Assembly: GCA_902803015.1 (NCBI GenBank)
Contig: CADCOL010000178.1
Span: 1-7,026, forward strand
DNA from: an uncultured Lachnospiraceae bacterium
GTDB taxonomy: Bacteria > Bacillota > Clostridia > Lachnospirales > Lachnospiraceae
DNA length: 7,026 nt
Direction of reading: 5' to 3'
The notes beneath the pieces were generated by a model. The model was not told the DNA's origin, did no database searches, and saw nothing but the letters and a program-made list of their open reading frames with translations. The stretch's first letter is position 1. Each line of letters begins with the position of its first letter. This document shows positions 1 through 6,178 of the stretch, one piece after another. A program made the position numbers and the translations under genes.

Positions 1-15
1 AAAAGGGGGATTCAA

Positions 16-870
16 ATGGGAAAAGTTCGGATTGTAACGGACAGTACCTGTGATTTGTCGCAGGAACTGCTGGACCGCTATGATATTAAGGTGATACCTT
101 TGTGTATCATCATGGATGATCAAAGCTATAAGGATGGCGTGGAAGTTAAGACCGAAGATGTCTTAAAATGGAGCAATGACAACAAAACGACTCCGAAGAC
201 TTCGGCGGCAAACTTAGAAGATGCGTCGGAATTCTTAAGACCGTTTCAGGAAGCGGGAGAAGAAGTTATTTATATCGGCATCTCAGAGGATATGAGTACC
301 ACCTGCAACGTTATGCGATTAGCGGGTGAAGAGCTGGAGTTTGAGAATTTTCATGTGATTAACTCCATGAACCTTTCGACCGGAATCGGTCTGCAGGTTC
401 TTCGTGCGGCTGACCTTGCGGCAAAGGGAAAGAGTGCACAGGAGATTTACGATGCCATCAACGGTGCAAGAGAGGATGTAAGAGCATCGTTTGTGGTGGA
501 TACGCTGGTGTTCTTATCCAGAGGCGGCAGATGTTCCGCAGTTACCGCGCTTCTTGCAAGCACGTTAAAGATTAAACCCCGCATTGCGGTTACCCTGGGT
601 AAAATGGGTGTGTCCAAAAAATATCACGGAAACTTCGATAAATCCATCATCAAGTATGTGCATGAGATGGAGGACGATCTGCTTGCGGCGGATCCGAGCC
701 GTGTATTTATCACCCATTCTCCGATGGAAAATCCTGCATTGGTGGAAGAAATCAAAGATTATTTAAAGAGCTTAAAGCACTTCGATGAAGTACTCGAGAC
801 GAATGCGGGCTGCGTGATTTCCAGTCACTGCGGACCGAACTGTCTGGGTGTACTGTTTTATCAGAAATAG
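16..870 (+). CDS. DegV family fatty-acid-binding protein
   Basis: Complete 284-residue protein of normal length for the DegV (FakB-like) family. These proteins bind a single fatty acid and, in the studied FakB examples, present it to a fatty acid kinase for phosphorylation and entry into phospholipid synthesis in the cytoplasm. Seen in the sequence: the N-terminal signature VTDSTCDL (residues 7-14), the Thr-Ser ligand-contact pair at 62-63, FLSRGGRCSA at 166-175 (the GGR loop of the family), and SSHCGPNCLG at 269-278 with the conserved His at 271. The ATG is preceded by an AAGGGGG ribosome binding site about six bases upstream. It is followed after 12 bases by an unrelated-looking gene. The lipid ligand cannot be told from sequence. 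The C-terminal motif HCGPN differs from the HxGPG of studied FakB proteins, which I believe is common in Clostridia paralogues. The family call is very secure; the substrate is inference. Confidence 0.96.
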   Translation: MGKVRIVTDSTCDLSQELLDRYDIKVIPLCIIMDDQSYKDGVEVKTEDVLKWSNDNKTTPKTSAANLEDASEFLRPFQEAGEEVIYIGISEDMSTTCNVMRLAGEELEFENFHVINSMNLSTGIGLQVLRAADLAAKGKSAQEIYDAINGAREDVRASFVVDTLVFLSRGGRCSAVTALLASTLKIKPRIAVTLGKMGVSKKYHGNFDKSIIKYVHEMEDDLLAADPSRVFITHSPMENPALVEEIKDYLKSLKHFDEVLETNAGCVISSHCGPNCLGVLFYQK

Positions 871-881
871 GCAGAGTCTGC
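871..881. repeat. Perfect 11-base dyad GCAGAGTCTGC in the degV-orf2 gap
   Basis: The 12-base gap between the degV stop and the next ATG is almost entirely the inverted repeat GCAGA-G-TCTGC. It sits where a ribosome binding site would be expected, and no purine-rich Shine-Dalgarno match is seen. With a one-base centre it cannot form a hairpin as RNA, so it could only act as a duplex DNA site, or be chance. A function is not supported beyond the symmetry itself. Confidence 0.3.
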
Positions 882-882
882 G

Positions 883-2457
883 ATGGAGAAAGAGATTCGG
901 ATTCTTTTCAATCGAATGACGCCGGAAGATTACGGACAAATGATGAAAGACGGTTTCCGGCCGGGGGAATTAACCCCGGCGGAGAACGTCTTTCTTTTGG
1001 ATGAAGTGAAGGACAGCCTTCGGGCGACAGCAGGCGGAGAGTATCCGTATGCGGAAAATCTTTCCCGGGAGGAGAGGCGGAGTATCATTGCGGATGCTTT
1101 GGCGGAGAGTTCTTCCACGGAAGACGAGTGTTTGGAACGCGAGCTTACGAGGGCGTTCCGTGACCGTGGATTGCCTCTGACGCAGGACTTATATGAGCAG
1201 GGAGCCGGACTCCTTCTTCGAATTCTCGCCCTGGAAAACATCAGCGACGGAACCAGCGAATATGTGATTCGAAACGGAGTGAATCCGACGATAGAGAATC
1301 TCTACCGTTTGCGGTTTGAAAAAGAAAGCGGGAAAGGCGCAGATTTCGAGCGAAGTGACTCAGCTCTTGCCTGGTCATTTCCCGAGGAGGAGTTGTTTGA
1401 TTTAAAGGCGTATCTGGAAGCGGAAGAACTCCTTTGGGAAGGAGCGGAACTGCAGGCCGGGTGGCTTCGCGAACATAACCTTTTCCTGACGGCAGGAAAT
1501 ATGATGCTCTTAAACAGTCTTTGGGGATTGCCCTGTCCGTTTGAGGTCGCAAAAGCAGCAGAAATTGCGGCGGATAATCTGTCGATGGGATATCAGCCGG
1601 AGACGGCTGTGTTTGACATGGATTTCATGAACAACCGGGTTGCCGGCCGGGGCGCGTTGAATGCACCCAAGCTCGGAATTGTTCAGAAATCCGGTCAGCA
1701 GGCAGAAAAATCATATCGGAAAGGAAACTTAAAAGAAAGGGAATCCGATGCAGACTACGCGGAACGGAAGGAGGATCTGACCTTCGAGGAGTTTCGTGAG
1801 GCATATAAAGATTGCGATGAGGCGCTTACCGTTCTTCAAAATCTGGGAATCCGTGTTTGTGCGAATCATCTTCTCGCGATGAAAGCCTTGCTCGCGGGCG
1901 AGGGAGAAAAGGTTTTTGCCCGTCTGTCCGAAATCCTTGGGACGAAGGAACTCATTGCCTGCTTCCATGAAGGGGACGGAAAACTCCGTCTGAAGGCAGC
2001 AGCGTACAGGGATGTATATGAGCTGTTAAAAGGGAAAGCGAGTGTAAATGTTCTGCAAACAGCAAACGAAGGAAAAGAAACGAGCCCGGCAGCAGAAGCG
2101 TCAAAGAAGGACATATCGCAGATTGCGCGAATCCTCCTGTTGATGAGGGATCTGGCGGAAAAAGGATCTTTCGAAACTCCGGTTTCTCTGGGAGAGGCTT
2201 TGTTGTGCGTTCATATCCGAAAGCAGGACGGGAATATTTTTGTTTCCTTCCGTCAGGAAGAGACCGGCGGAATCTTTATGAACATCCGGAACGAAAGTGA
2301 CGGAATCCATGCTCTGGTAGTCGGAGATGACGAAGAGGCACTGGAAAGCTTAAAAGAGAGCGGTCTTTTATCCAAATACCTCCTTCAATCGTTCAAAAAA
2401 GAAGTAAGATGCACCTATCTTTTCCGGGAAATGCTGCCGGAAAGAAATCTATATTAA
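883..2457 (+). CDS. DUF6240-like repeat protein with FliK-like C-terminus
   Basis: A 524-residue soluble protein with no signal peptide or membrane segment; I do not recognise it with certainty. It is acidic and helical, with loosely repeated modules of the form Gly-hydrophobic-x-x-Thr-x-x-Asn-hydrophobic near residues 24-37, 96-104, 132-141, 199-208 and 322-331. The clearest is GVNPTIENLY at 132-141, which recalls Clostridia proteins annotated DUF6240. A hydrophilic linker lies around 265-300 (rich in K, E, Q and S). The last ~105 residues (about 421-524) have the shape of the FliK/Flg_hook C-terminal domain: LGEALLCVHIRKQDGNIFV, a second strand pair, then a helix ending SGLLSKYL. This suggests a flagellar or export-associated role, but nothing else flagellar is in the window. 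The ATG lies 12 bases after degV with no good ribosome binding site, so translational coupling is likely. It ends just before a strong terminator. Base composition looks richer in G+C than the downstream pilus genes. Confidence 0.85.
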   Translation: MEKEIRILFNRMTPEDYGQMMKDGFRPGELTPAENVFLLDEVKDSLRATAGGEYPYAENLSREERRSIIADALAESSSTEDECLERELTRAFRDRGLPLTQDLYEQGAGLLLRILALENISDGTSEYVIRNGVNPTIENLYRLRFEKESGKGADFERSDSALAWSFPEEELFDLKAYLEAEELLWEGAELQAGWLREHNLFLTAGNMMLLNSLWGLPCPFEVAKAAEIAADNLSMGYQPETAVFDMDFMNNRVAGRGALNAPKLGIVQKSGQQAEKSYRKGNLKERESDADYAERKEDLTFEEFREAYKDCDEALTVLQNLGIRVCANHLLAMKALLAGEGEKVFARLSEILGTKELIACFHEGDGKLRLKAAAYRDVYELLKGKASVNVLQTANEGKETSPAAEASKKDISQIARILLLMRDLAEKGSFETPVSLGEALLCVHIRKQDGNIFVSFRQEETGGIFMNIRNESDGIHALVVGDDEEALESLKESGLLSKYLLQSFKKEVRCTYLFREMLPERNLY

Positions 2458-2481
2458 ATAATTCTTTTGTGAAACTTGGTC

Positions 2482-2532
2482 AAAAAAGAGGCGGGCCAAC
2501 GGTATTTTAGCACCTGTTGGCTCGGTTTTTTT
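2482..2532 (+). terminator. Strong intrinsic terminator, probably bidirectional
   Basis: The left arm CGGGCCAACGGT (2492-2503) pairs with the right arm ACCTGTTGGCTCG (2512-2524). This gives a 12-bp stem with one bulged T and one G-T pair around the 8-base loop ATTTTAGC. It is followed at once by a run of seven T (2526-2532), the textbook form. Six A residues at 2482-2487 lie upstream of the stem, so it could also stop transcription on the opposite strand. It begins about 25 bases after the stop of the preceding gene and separates that unit from the pilus operon. Confidence 0.93.
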
Positions 2533-2583
2533 GTGTAAAACTCACAAAGTTTTTTCTAATTAAATATTTCTCAAATAATTGTC

Positions 2584-2613
2584 TTTACAACTCTATGCAT
2601 TTTACTATATAAT
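2584..2613 (+). promoter_or_regulatory. Sigma-A-type promoter of the Tad pilus operon
   Basis: A -35 box TTTACA (2584-2589) and a perfect -10 box TATAAT (2608-2613) are separated by 18 bases. AT-rich DNA lies upstream (2551-2580) and could serve as an UP element. Transcription would start near 2619-2621, giving a leader of roughly 80 nt before the first pilus gene. It sits between the terminator and the gene cluster, exactly where an operon promoter is expected. No alternative sigma-D or sigma-54 box was seen. Confidence 0.75.
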
Positions 2614-2623
2614 GCACATACAC

Positions 2624-2644
2624 ACGAGGATATCTCTACCTCGT
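2624..2644 (+). promoter_or_regulatory. Leader hairpin with possible anti-Shine-Dalgarno arm
   Basis: Within the predicted 5' leader, ACGAGG (2624-2629) can pair with CCTCGT (2639-2644) around a 9-base loop, close to the predicted RNA 5' end. The loop and 3' arm also contain TCTACCTC (2635-2642). This is complementary over eight contiguous pairs, two of them G-U, to GAGGTGGG at 2700-2707, the core of the next gene's ribosome binding site. The two pairings are mutually exclusive, so the leader could switch between an exposed and a hidden ribosome binding site. This is pairing seen by eye; a regulatory role is inference. Confidence 0.4.
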
Positions 2645-2693
2645 TAATCAATTAAATCCATATCGGGTATTTTTCACTAATTAGAAAGACGAA

Positions 2694-2705
2694 AGAAAAG
2701 AGGTG
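2694..2705 (+). promoter_or_regulatory. Strong ribosome binding site overlapping the annotated GTG
   Basis: AGAAAAGAGGTG matches the Firmicutes consensus AGAAAGGAGGTG at 11 of 12 positions. The only in-frame start codon of the following gene, GTG at 2703, lies inside it, so this site cannot serve that codon in the normal way. The only properly placed ATG is at 2716, about 10 bases downstream, but it reads M-Y-stop in another frame. A weaker GAAAG at 2691-2695 has suitable spacing for GTG 2703. Confidence 0.6.
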
Positions 2706-3230
2706 GGACAATACGATGTATTAGTTTTAATACTGACCTTATCTGTAATATACGATTTACAATTCGACAAAGTTCCCAATGCACTGATTGGCATCGGAAT
2801 CACCGCGGGAGTTATCTTTCGTTTATCAAGCAGTAAAGGAACTGAAACATGGATACTTGTTTTTGACCTTATATTTCCCTTTGTTTTGTTTTTTCTGTTG
2901 TTTCTGATTCGGGCTTTCGGTGCCGGTGATATCAAACTTTTAATGATGACAGGTTTATATCTGGGGACGAAAAGCAACTTACGATGTATCGGTTTCGCAT
3001 TTTTAGCCGCTGCCATGATCGGCATAGTGAAACTGTTAATACATAAACGACTTCTTTCAAGATTCGGAGTGCTTCTTGATTATGGAAAAAAGATGGTGGA
3101 GTCAGTCATTTACAAAAAGTCCTTACCGCTTTACCGTATCGGGAAGCACACCGAGGAAGCCGCAAAGATACATTTCAGCCTCCCTATTTTGATTGGGACC
3201 ATGTTGGTTTTAGCGACCGGGCAGGCATAG
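2703..3230 (+). CDS. tadV: A24 family prepilin peptidase (TadV/CpaA type)
   Basis: Integral-membrane aspartyl protease expected to cleave the leader of pilin precursors of this Tad system at the cytoplasmic face. It is 175 residues, typical for the short TadV/CpaA form without the N-terminal methylase domain of PilD. Seen: YDLQFDKVPN at residues 17-26 with the first catalytic Asp at 18, and FGAGDIKLL at 72-80 (the family GxGD box) with the second catalytic Asp at 76. Hydrophobic segments lie at about 6-17, 27-41, 50-70, 95-113 and 155-173. It is the first gene after the promoter and lies 12 bases before tadZ. The start is uncertain: the reading frame is open only from 2685, has no ATG, and GTG 2703 sits inside a strong ribosome binding site. 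A well-placed ATG at 2716 is out of frame by one base, and an extra base there would give a start MVLVLILTLS. The function call is firm, the N-terminus is not. Confidence 0.9.
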   Translation: MGQYDVLVLILTLSVIYDLQFDKVPNALIGIGITAGVIFRLSSSKGTETWILVFDLIFPFVLFFLLFLIRAFGAGDIKLLMMTGLYLGTKSNLRCIGFAFLAAAMIGIVKLLIHKRLLSRFGVLLDYGKKMVESVIYKKSLPLYRIGKHTEEAAKIHFSLPILIGTMLVLATGQA

Positions 3231-3231
3231 A

Positions 3232-3237
3232 AGGGAG
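3232..3237 (+). promoter_or_regulatory. Ribosome binding site fixing the TTG start of tadZ
   Basis: AGGGAG lies five bases upstream of TTG 3243. No in-frame ATG or GTG occurs near it, and the family-like N-terminal sequence begins right after this TTG, so this site decides the start. Confidence 0.7.
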
Positions 3238-3242
3238 TTTAT

Positions 3243-4232
3243 TTGGAAAAGGAAATTATTGCCGTCGGTCATCCGGAAGGGGAGTATGCCGGGCGTTTGG
3301 CGGACTATATAAATGAAAAAAGCCTCTTAAATCTGAAGATGGTCGCATTTCAATCCAAAGAAAAAATGGCGGAATACCGAAAACGCCATAATCCCAAATA
3401 CGAAATTGTTCCTCCCGAATGGGACGAGGAACCGTTATCGGACGGAGAAAGATTTTTCTTCTGTGAAGAAAAAGAACAGGAAAAAGAAAGAGGAATATAC
3501 CGATATCAGGCAGCAGACCTGATTGCCGCCCGAATACGGGAAGTTGCCGGACTTAAACGTGGGCATAGCGAAGTGAACGGGGCAAGTAAATATATAGCGA
3601 TTTACTCGCCGGTCGGAAGGTGTTTAAAGACATCTTTTTCGCTCACATTGGGTCAGATGCTGGCAAACAACTACAGGGTTTTGTATCTGAATTTTGAGAA
3701 TTATTCCGGTTTTGGACGTTTCCTGAAAGCGCAAAAGGCATCGGACTTTACTGATTTGTTTTATTATTTCCGGAATATGCCGGACGAGTTTTTTACGAAA
3801 ATGGAAGAGTCGGCCATTTCGGTAAACGGCCTTTTAATAATACCGCCGGCACTTTCCTATCTGGATACGGAAAGCATCGGGGAAGAAGAATGGGATAAGT
3901 TCTTTCAGGCAGTTTCCGACAGCGGAAGATATGATTATATTCTTTTGGATTTATCAGACTATGTGAAGGGGTTGTATCGAATACTTCAAAAATGCTCGAT
4001 TATATATACATTGGCACCGGCTGATGGTGTGGCAATGGCAAAAATCCAACAATACGAAACAATTTTGTCAGAGATGCATTGCGAAGGGATTTTAAATCAT
4101 ACAAAGAAGCTTACCCCGCCGATTTTTAAAAAGATTCCGATAGAACCGGAGGAGCTGCTTCATTCGGAATTGGCGGATTATGTTCGAAGAATAACGGAGG
4201 AGGATTTCAATTGGCTGAAGAAACCGCAGTAA
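3243..4232 (+). CDS. tadZ: TadZ/CpaE-like MinD-family pilus localisation ATPase
   Basis: A 329-residue cytoplasmic protein of the TadZ/CpaE type, which marks the site of Tad pilus assembly in studied systems. Residues 1-105 form a pseudo-receiver domain (IIAVGHPEGEYAGRLADYI at 5-23) ending in a typical IYRYQAADLIAARI. A MinD/ParA-like domain follows. Its deviant P-loop is YSPVGRCLKTS (121-131), with Lys 129 and Thr 130 kept but Leu at 128 where P-loops normally carry Gly. The Walker B-like strand is YDYILLDLSD, with Asp 236 and Asp 239. Firmicutes members commonly have the SPVGRC form, so weak or no ATP hydrolysis is plausible. It starts at TTG with AGGGAG five bases upstream. Its 3' end overlaps cpaF by 22 bases in another frame, implying translational coupling. 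Gene context between peptidase and motor ATPase strongly supports TadZ over a chromosome-partition ParA. Confidence 0.85.
   Translation: MEKEIIAVGHPEGEYAGRLADYINEKSLLNLKMVAFQSKEKMAEYRKRHNPKYEIVPPEWDEEPLSDGERFFFCEEKEQEKERGIYRYQAADLIAARIREVAGLKRGHSEVNGASKYIAIYSPVGRCLKTSFSLTLGQMLANNYRVLYLNFENYSGFGRFLKAQKASDFTDLFYYFRNMPDEFFTKMEESAISVNGLLIIPPALSYLDTESIGEEEWDKFFQAVSDSGRYDYILLDLSDYVKGLYRILQKCSIIYTLAPADGVAMAKIQQYETILSEMHCEGILNHTKKLTPPIFKKIPIEPEELLHSELADYVRRITEEDFNWLKKPQ
4196..4203 (+). promoter_or_regulatory. Ribosome binding site fixing the TTG start of cpaF
   Basis: GGAGGAGG lies inside the 3' end of tadZ, seven bases before TTG 4211. This is near-ideal strength and spacing, and no ATG lies close in the same frame. 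It places the cpaF start 22 bases before the tadZ stop ends. Confidence 0.85.
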
Positions 4233-5431
4233 ACAGAGAGTGTATAAACCGGATTCGCAAAGAAATACTGGATCGGATGGATTTAAGCAGGGATATTTCC
4301 GACGAAGAATTGGAGCGAATGATTTGCAAACAGGTTTCAGAGGAGGCAAGGGACAGGTATATTTCGCTGGAGGACAGAAACCGTATTGCAAAAGGGGTAT
4401 TTAATTCTCTTAGAAAACTCGATTTTATTCAGGACCTTTTGGAGGATGAGGAAATAACGGAAATCATGATCAACGGACCGGATTTGATTTTTACGGAAAA
4501 AGCGGGCCTGGTGATAAAACAGGAATTACAATTTGAGAATCGGGAAAAACTGGAAGACATGATTCAGCAAATTGTTTCCTCCTGTAACAGAACCGTTAAC
4601 GAAAGAGATCCGATTGCAGACGCCAGATTGCCGGACGGATGTCGTGTGAATATTGTACTCTCCCCACCGGCAATGGATGGACCGGTGGTTACCATCCGAA
4701 GGTTTCCGAAACAGGAAATTACAATGAGGGAACTGATTCGTTACGGAACACTTACCGAAGAAGCCGCATCTTTTCTTCGATTTGCGGTGGAAAGAGGAAG
4801 CAATATCTTCGTAAGCGGCGGAACAAGTTCCGGGAAAACAACTATGTTGAACGTCCTTTCCGGGTTTATTCCGCAATCCCTTCGGGTTATTTGTATAGAG
4901 GATTCAGCGGAGTTGCGAATTACGCATATTCCGAATCTGATACGATTGGAAACACGCAATTCAACCGCAGAGGGGTGTGAAGATATTACCATCCGGGATT
5001 TGATACGCTGTTCACTGAGAATGAGACCCGATCGAATCATCATTGGCGAAGTAAGAGGAGCGGAGGCTTTAGATATGCTTCAGGCGTTTAATACCGGACA
5101 CGACGGAAGCATGTCGACAGGGCATGCCAATACGGCAACGGATATGCTGCTCCGTCTGGAGGCCATGGTATTAATGGGAACAAAGCTCCCGGTCAGCGCC
5201 ATTCGCAGACAGATTTCCACGGGAATTGATTTGATGGTCCATTTAAGCCGTCTTCGAAACGGACAAAGAAGGGTGGAGGAGATTCTGGAAATAGTCGGAA
5301 TGCGAGGAGAGGAAATCGAGACCAATACATTGTTTGCTCTGATACAGGGAGAGGATGGAGAGCCGATTCTGAAAAAAGTGAATGCCCCAAAGCGTACAGG
5401 GAGAGGTTTTTTGTCAAAAAGGGTTGTATAA
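4211..5431 (+). CDS. cpaF: CpaF/TadA family pilus assembly ATPase
   Basis: Cytoplasmic hexameric secretion ATPase (GspE/VirB11-like superfamily, CpaF branch) that powers pilin extrusion through the TadB/TadC platform. It is complete at 406 residues, in the usual range. Seen in order: a helical N-terminal region, ITEIMINGPD near 82-91, ARLPDGCRVN at 138-147, a Walker A GGTSSGKTT at 203-211, IEDSAEL, RPDRIIIGEVRG with the Walker B Glu 280, and the histidine box TGHDGSMSTGHAN at 295-307, which is the CpaF hallmark. All catalytic motifs are intact. The TTG start is fixed by GGAGGAGG seven bases upstream and overlaps tadZ by 22 bases. tadB follows after three bases. The C-terminal tail after about residue 390 is basic (KRTGRGFLSKR). 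PilT- or PilB-type assignment is unlikely because PilB tetracysteine motifs are absent and the neighbours are Tad genes. Confidence 0.96.
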   Translation: MAEETAVNRECINRIRKEILDRMDLSRDISDEELERMICKQVSEEARDRYISLEDRNRIAKGVFNSLRKLDFIQDLLEDEEITEIMINGPDLIFTEKAGLVIKQELQFENREKLEDMIQQIVSSCNRTVNERDPIADARLPDGCRVNIVLSPPAMDGPVVTIRRFPKQEITMRELIRYGTLTEEAASFLRFAVERGSNIFVSGGTSSGKTTMLNVLSGFIPQSLRVICIEDSAELRITHIPNLIRLETRNSTAEGCEDITIRDLIRCSLRMRPDRIIIGEVRGAEALDMLQAFNTGHDGSMSTGHANTATDMLLRLEAMVLMGTKLPVSAIRRQISTGIDLMVHLSRLRNGQRRVEEILEIVGMRGEEIETNTLFALIQGEDGEPILKKVNAPKRTGRGFLSKRVV

Positions 5432-5434
5432 GTA

Positions 5435-6178
5435 ATGGATTATCAAAAATACAGATTAAAAATCCGCGAATGGGTAATTTATGGTTGCGTTTGGATGGGT
5501 GTTTCCGGACTTTTTGCATATTTTTTCTATCGTTCCTATATTGTTTTCGCAATTTCGGGAATGTTCTTTCCGTTATTCGTCTCCGGAATACGAAAGAAGT
5601 GTGCAAAAGAGAGACGCTGGAGACTGAAACTGCAATTTGCGGATGCTTTGCTGGGGATATCTACAGCATTACAGTCCGGAAACTCCATCGAAAACGCATT
5701 TCGAAAAACCCGTGAAGAAATGGAAAAGTTGCACGGAACGGAATCGGATATTGCAAAAGAACTTAAAACCATTACGCAGGGGTTGGATAATAATCTGACC
5801 ATTGAGAGCCTGTTATCCGATTTTGCCAAAAGAAGTCACGTGGGCGAAATAGAGGATTTTGCGGAACTATTCTCGATGGGTAAACGAACAGGAGGAAATA
5901 TAAGGCATATCATGGAGAGTTGTCTTGAAACGATTTCCGAAAGTGTAGAAATGCAAAGAGAACTTCGCATCCAGCTTTCTTCCAAGCAATTGGAACTGCG
6001 AATTATGAGTATGGTTCCGTTCGGAATACTGATTTATATCGGATCGACATCGGCAGGTTTCTTTGACAGCCTTTATCACAATTTCACGGGAATCATGATT
6101 ATGACGGGATGTCTGGTTGTGTATCTGCTCGCATATTTTTGGGGGATGAGAATTATTGAAAGAATCAAAGAAACATAA
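5435..6178 (+). CDS. tadB: TadB-like type II secretion F family platform protein
   Basis: Integral-membrane platform protein of 247 residues predicted to form, with TadC, the base on which CpaF acts. Two hydrophobic segments lie at about 14-32 and 35-51. They are followed by a basic stretch (RKKCAKERRWRLK) and a cytoplasmic T2SSF domain from about 66 to 190. In that domain FADALLGISTALQSGNSI (68-85) and MGKRTGGNIRHIME (148-161) are the recognisable family motifs. Two more hydrophobic segments follow at about 194-212 and 218-236. The ATG is three bases after the cpaF stop, with AAAAAGGG inside the end of cpaF about 11 bases upstream, so coupling is likely. The last 23 bases overlap the next gene. 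TadB rather than TadC is assigned from its position directly after cpaF. Confidence 0.92.
   Translation: MDYQKYRLKIREWVIYGCVWMGVSGLFAYFFYRSYIVFAISGMFFPLFVSGIRKKCAKERRWRLKLQFADALLGISTALQSGNSIENAFRKTREEMEKLHGTESDIAKELKTITQGLDNNLTIESLLSDFAKRSHVGEIEDFAELFSMGKRTGGNIRHIMESCLETISESVEMQRELRIQLSSKQLELRIMSMVPFGILIYIGSTSAGFFDSLYHNFTGIMIMTGCLVVYLLAYFWGMRIIERIKET
6141..6150 (+). promoter_or_regulatory. Probable ribosome binding site for the TTG start of tadC
   Basis: GGGGGATGAG lies inside the end of tadB, five to nine bases before TTG 6156. No in-frame ATG or GTG precedes the hydrophobic N-terminus. The arrangement copies the tadZ-cpaF junction (TTG start, 22-23 base overlap), which supports the choice. 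Confidence 0.6.

Noticed and set aside
2558..2657. Direct repeat AATTAAAT at 2558-2565 and 2650-2657
   Set aside because: Eight bases of A/T in an AT-rich spacer are expected by chance.
2614..2702. Cyclic-di-GMP (GEMM) or other known riboswitch in the pilus operon leader
   Set aside because: The leader is too short and AT-rich, and I see none of the conserved GEMM core blocks; only the small hairpin is supported.
2681..3025. Minus-strand ORF of 114 codons opposite the prepilin peptidase
   Set aside because: Its translation is basic and low in complexity, and it lies opposite a gene with both catalytic aspartates intact.
4639..4980. Plus-strand ORF of 113 codons inside cpaF
   Set aside because: It is out of frame with cpaF across its Walker A region; a frame shadow.
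4211..5431. Reading the ATPase as PilB/GspE of a type IV pilus or competence system
   Set aside because: No tetracysteine zinc motif is present; the TGHDGSMSTGHAN box and Tad neighbours fit CpaF.
5193..5606. Minus-strand ORF of 137 codons over the cpaF-tadB junction
   Set aside because: It lies opposite conserved CpaF sequence and the TadB N-terminus, with no recognisable protein features.
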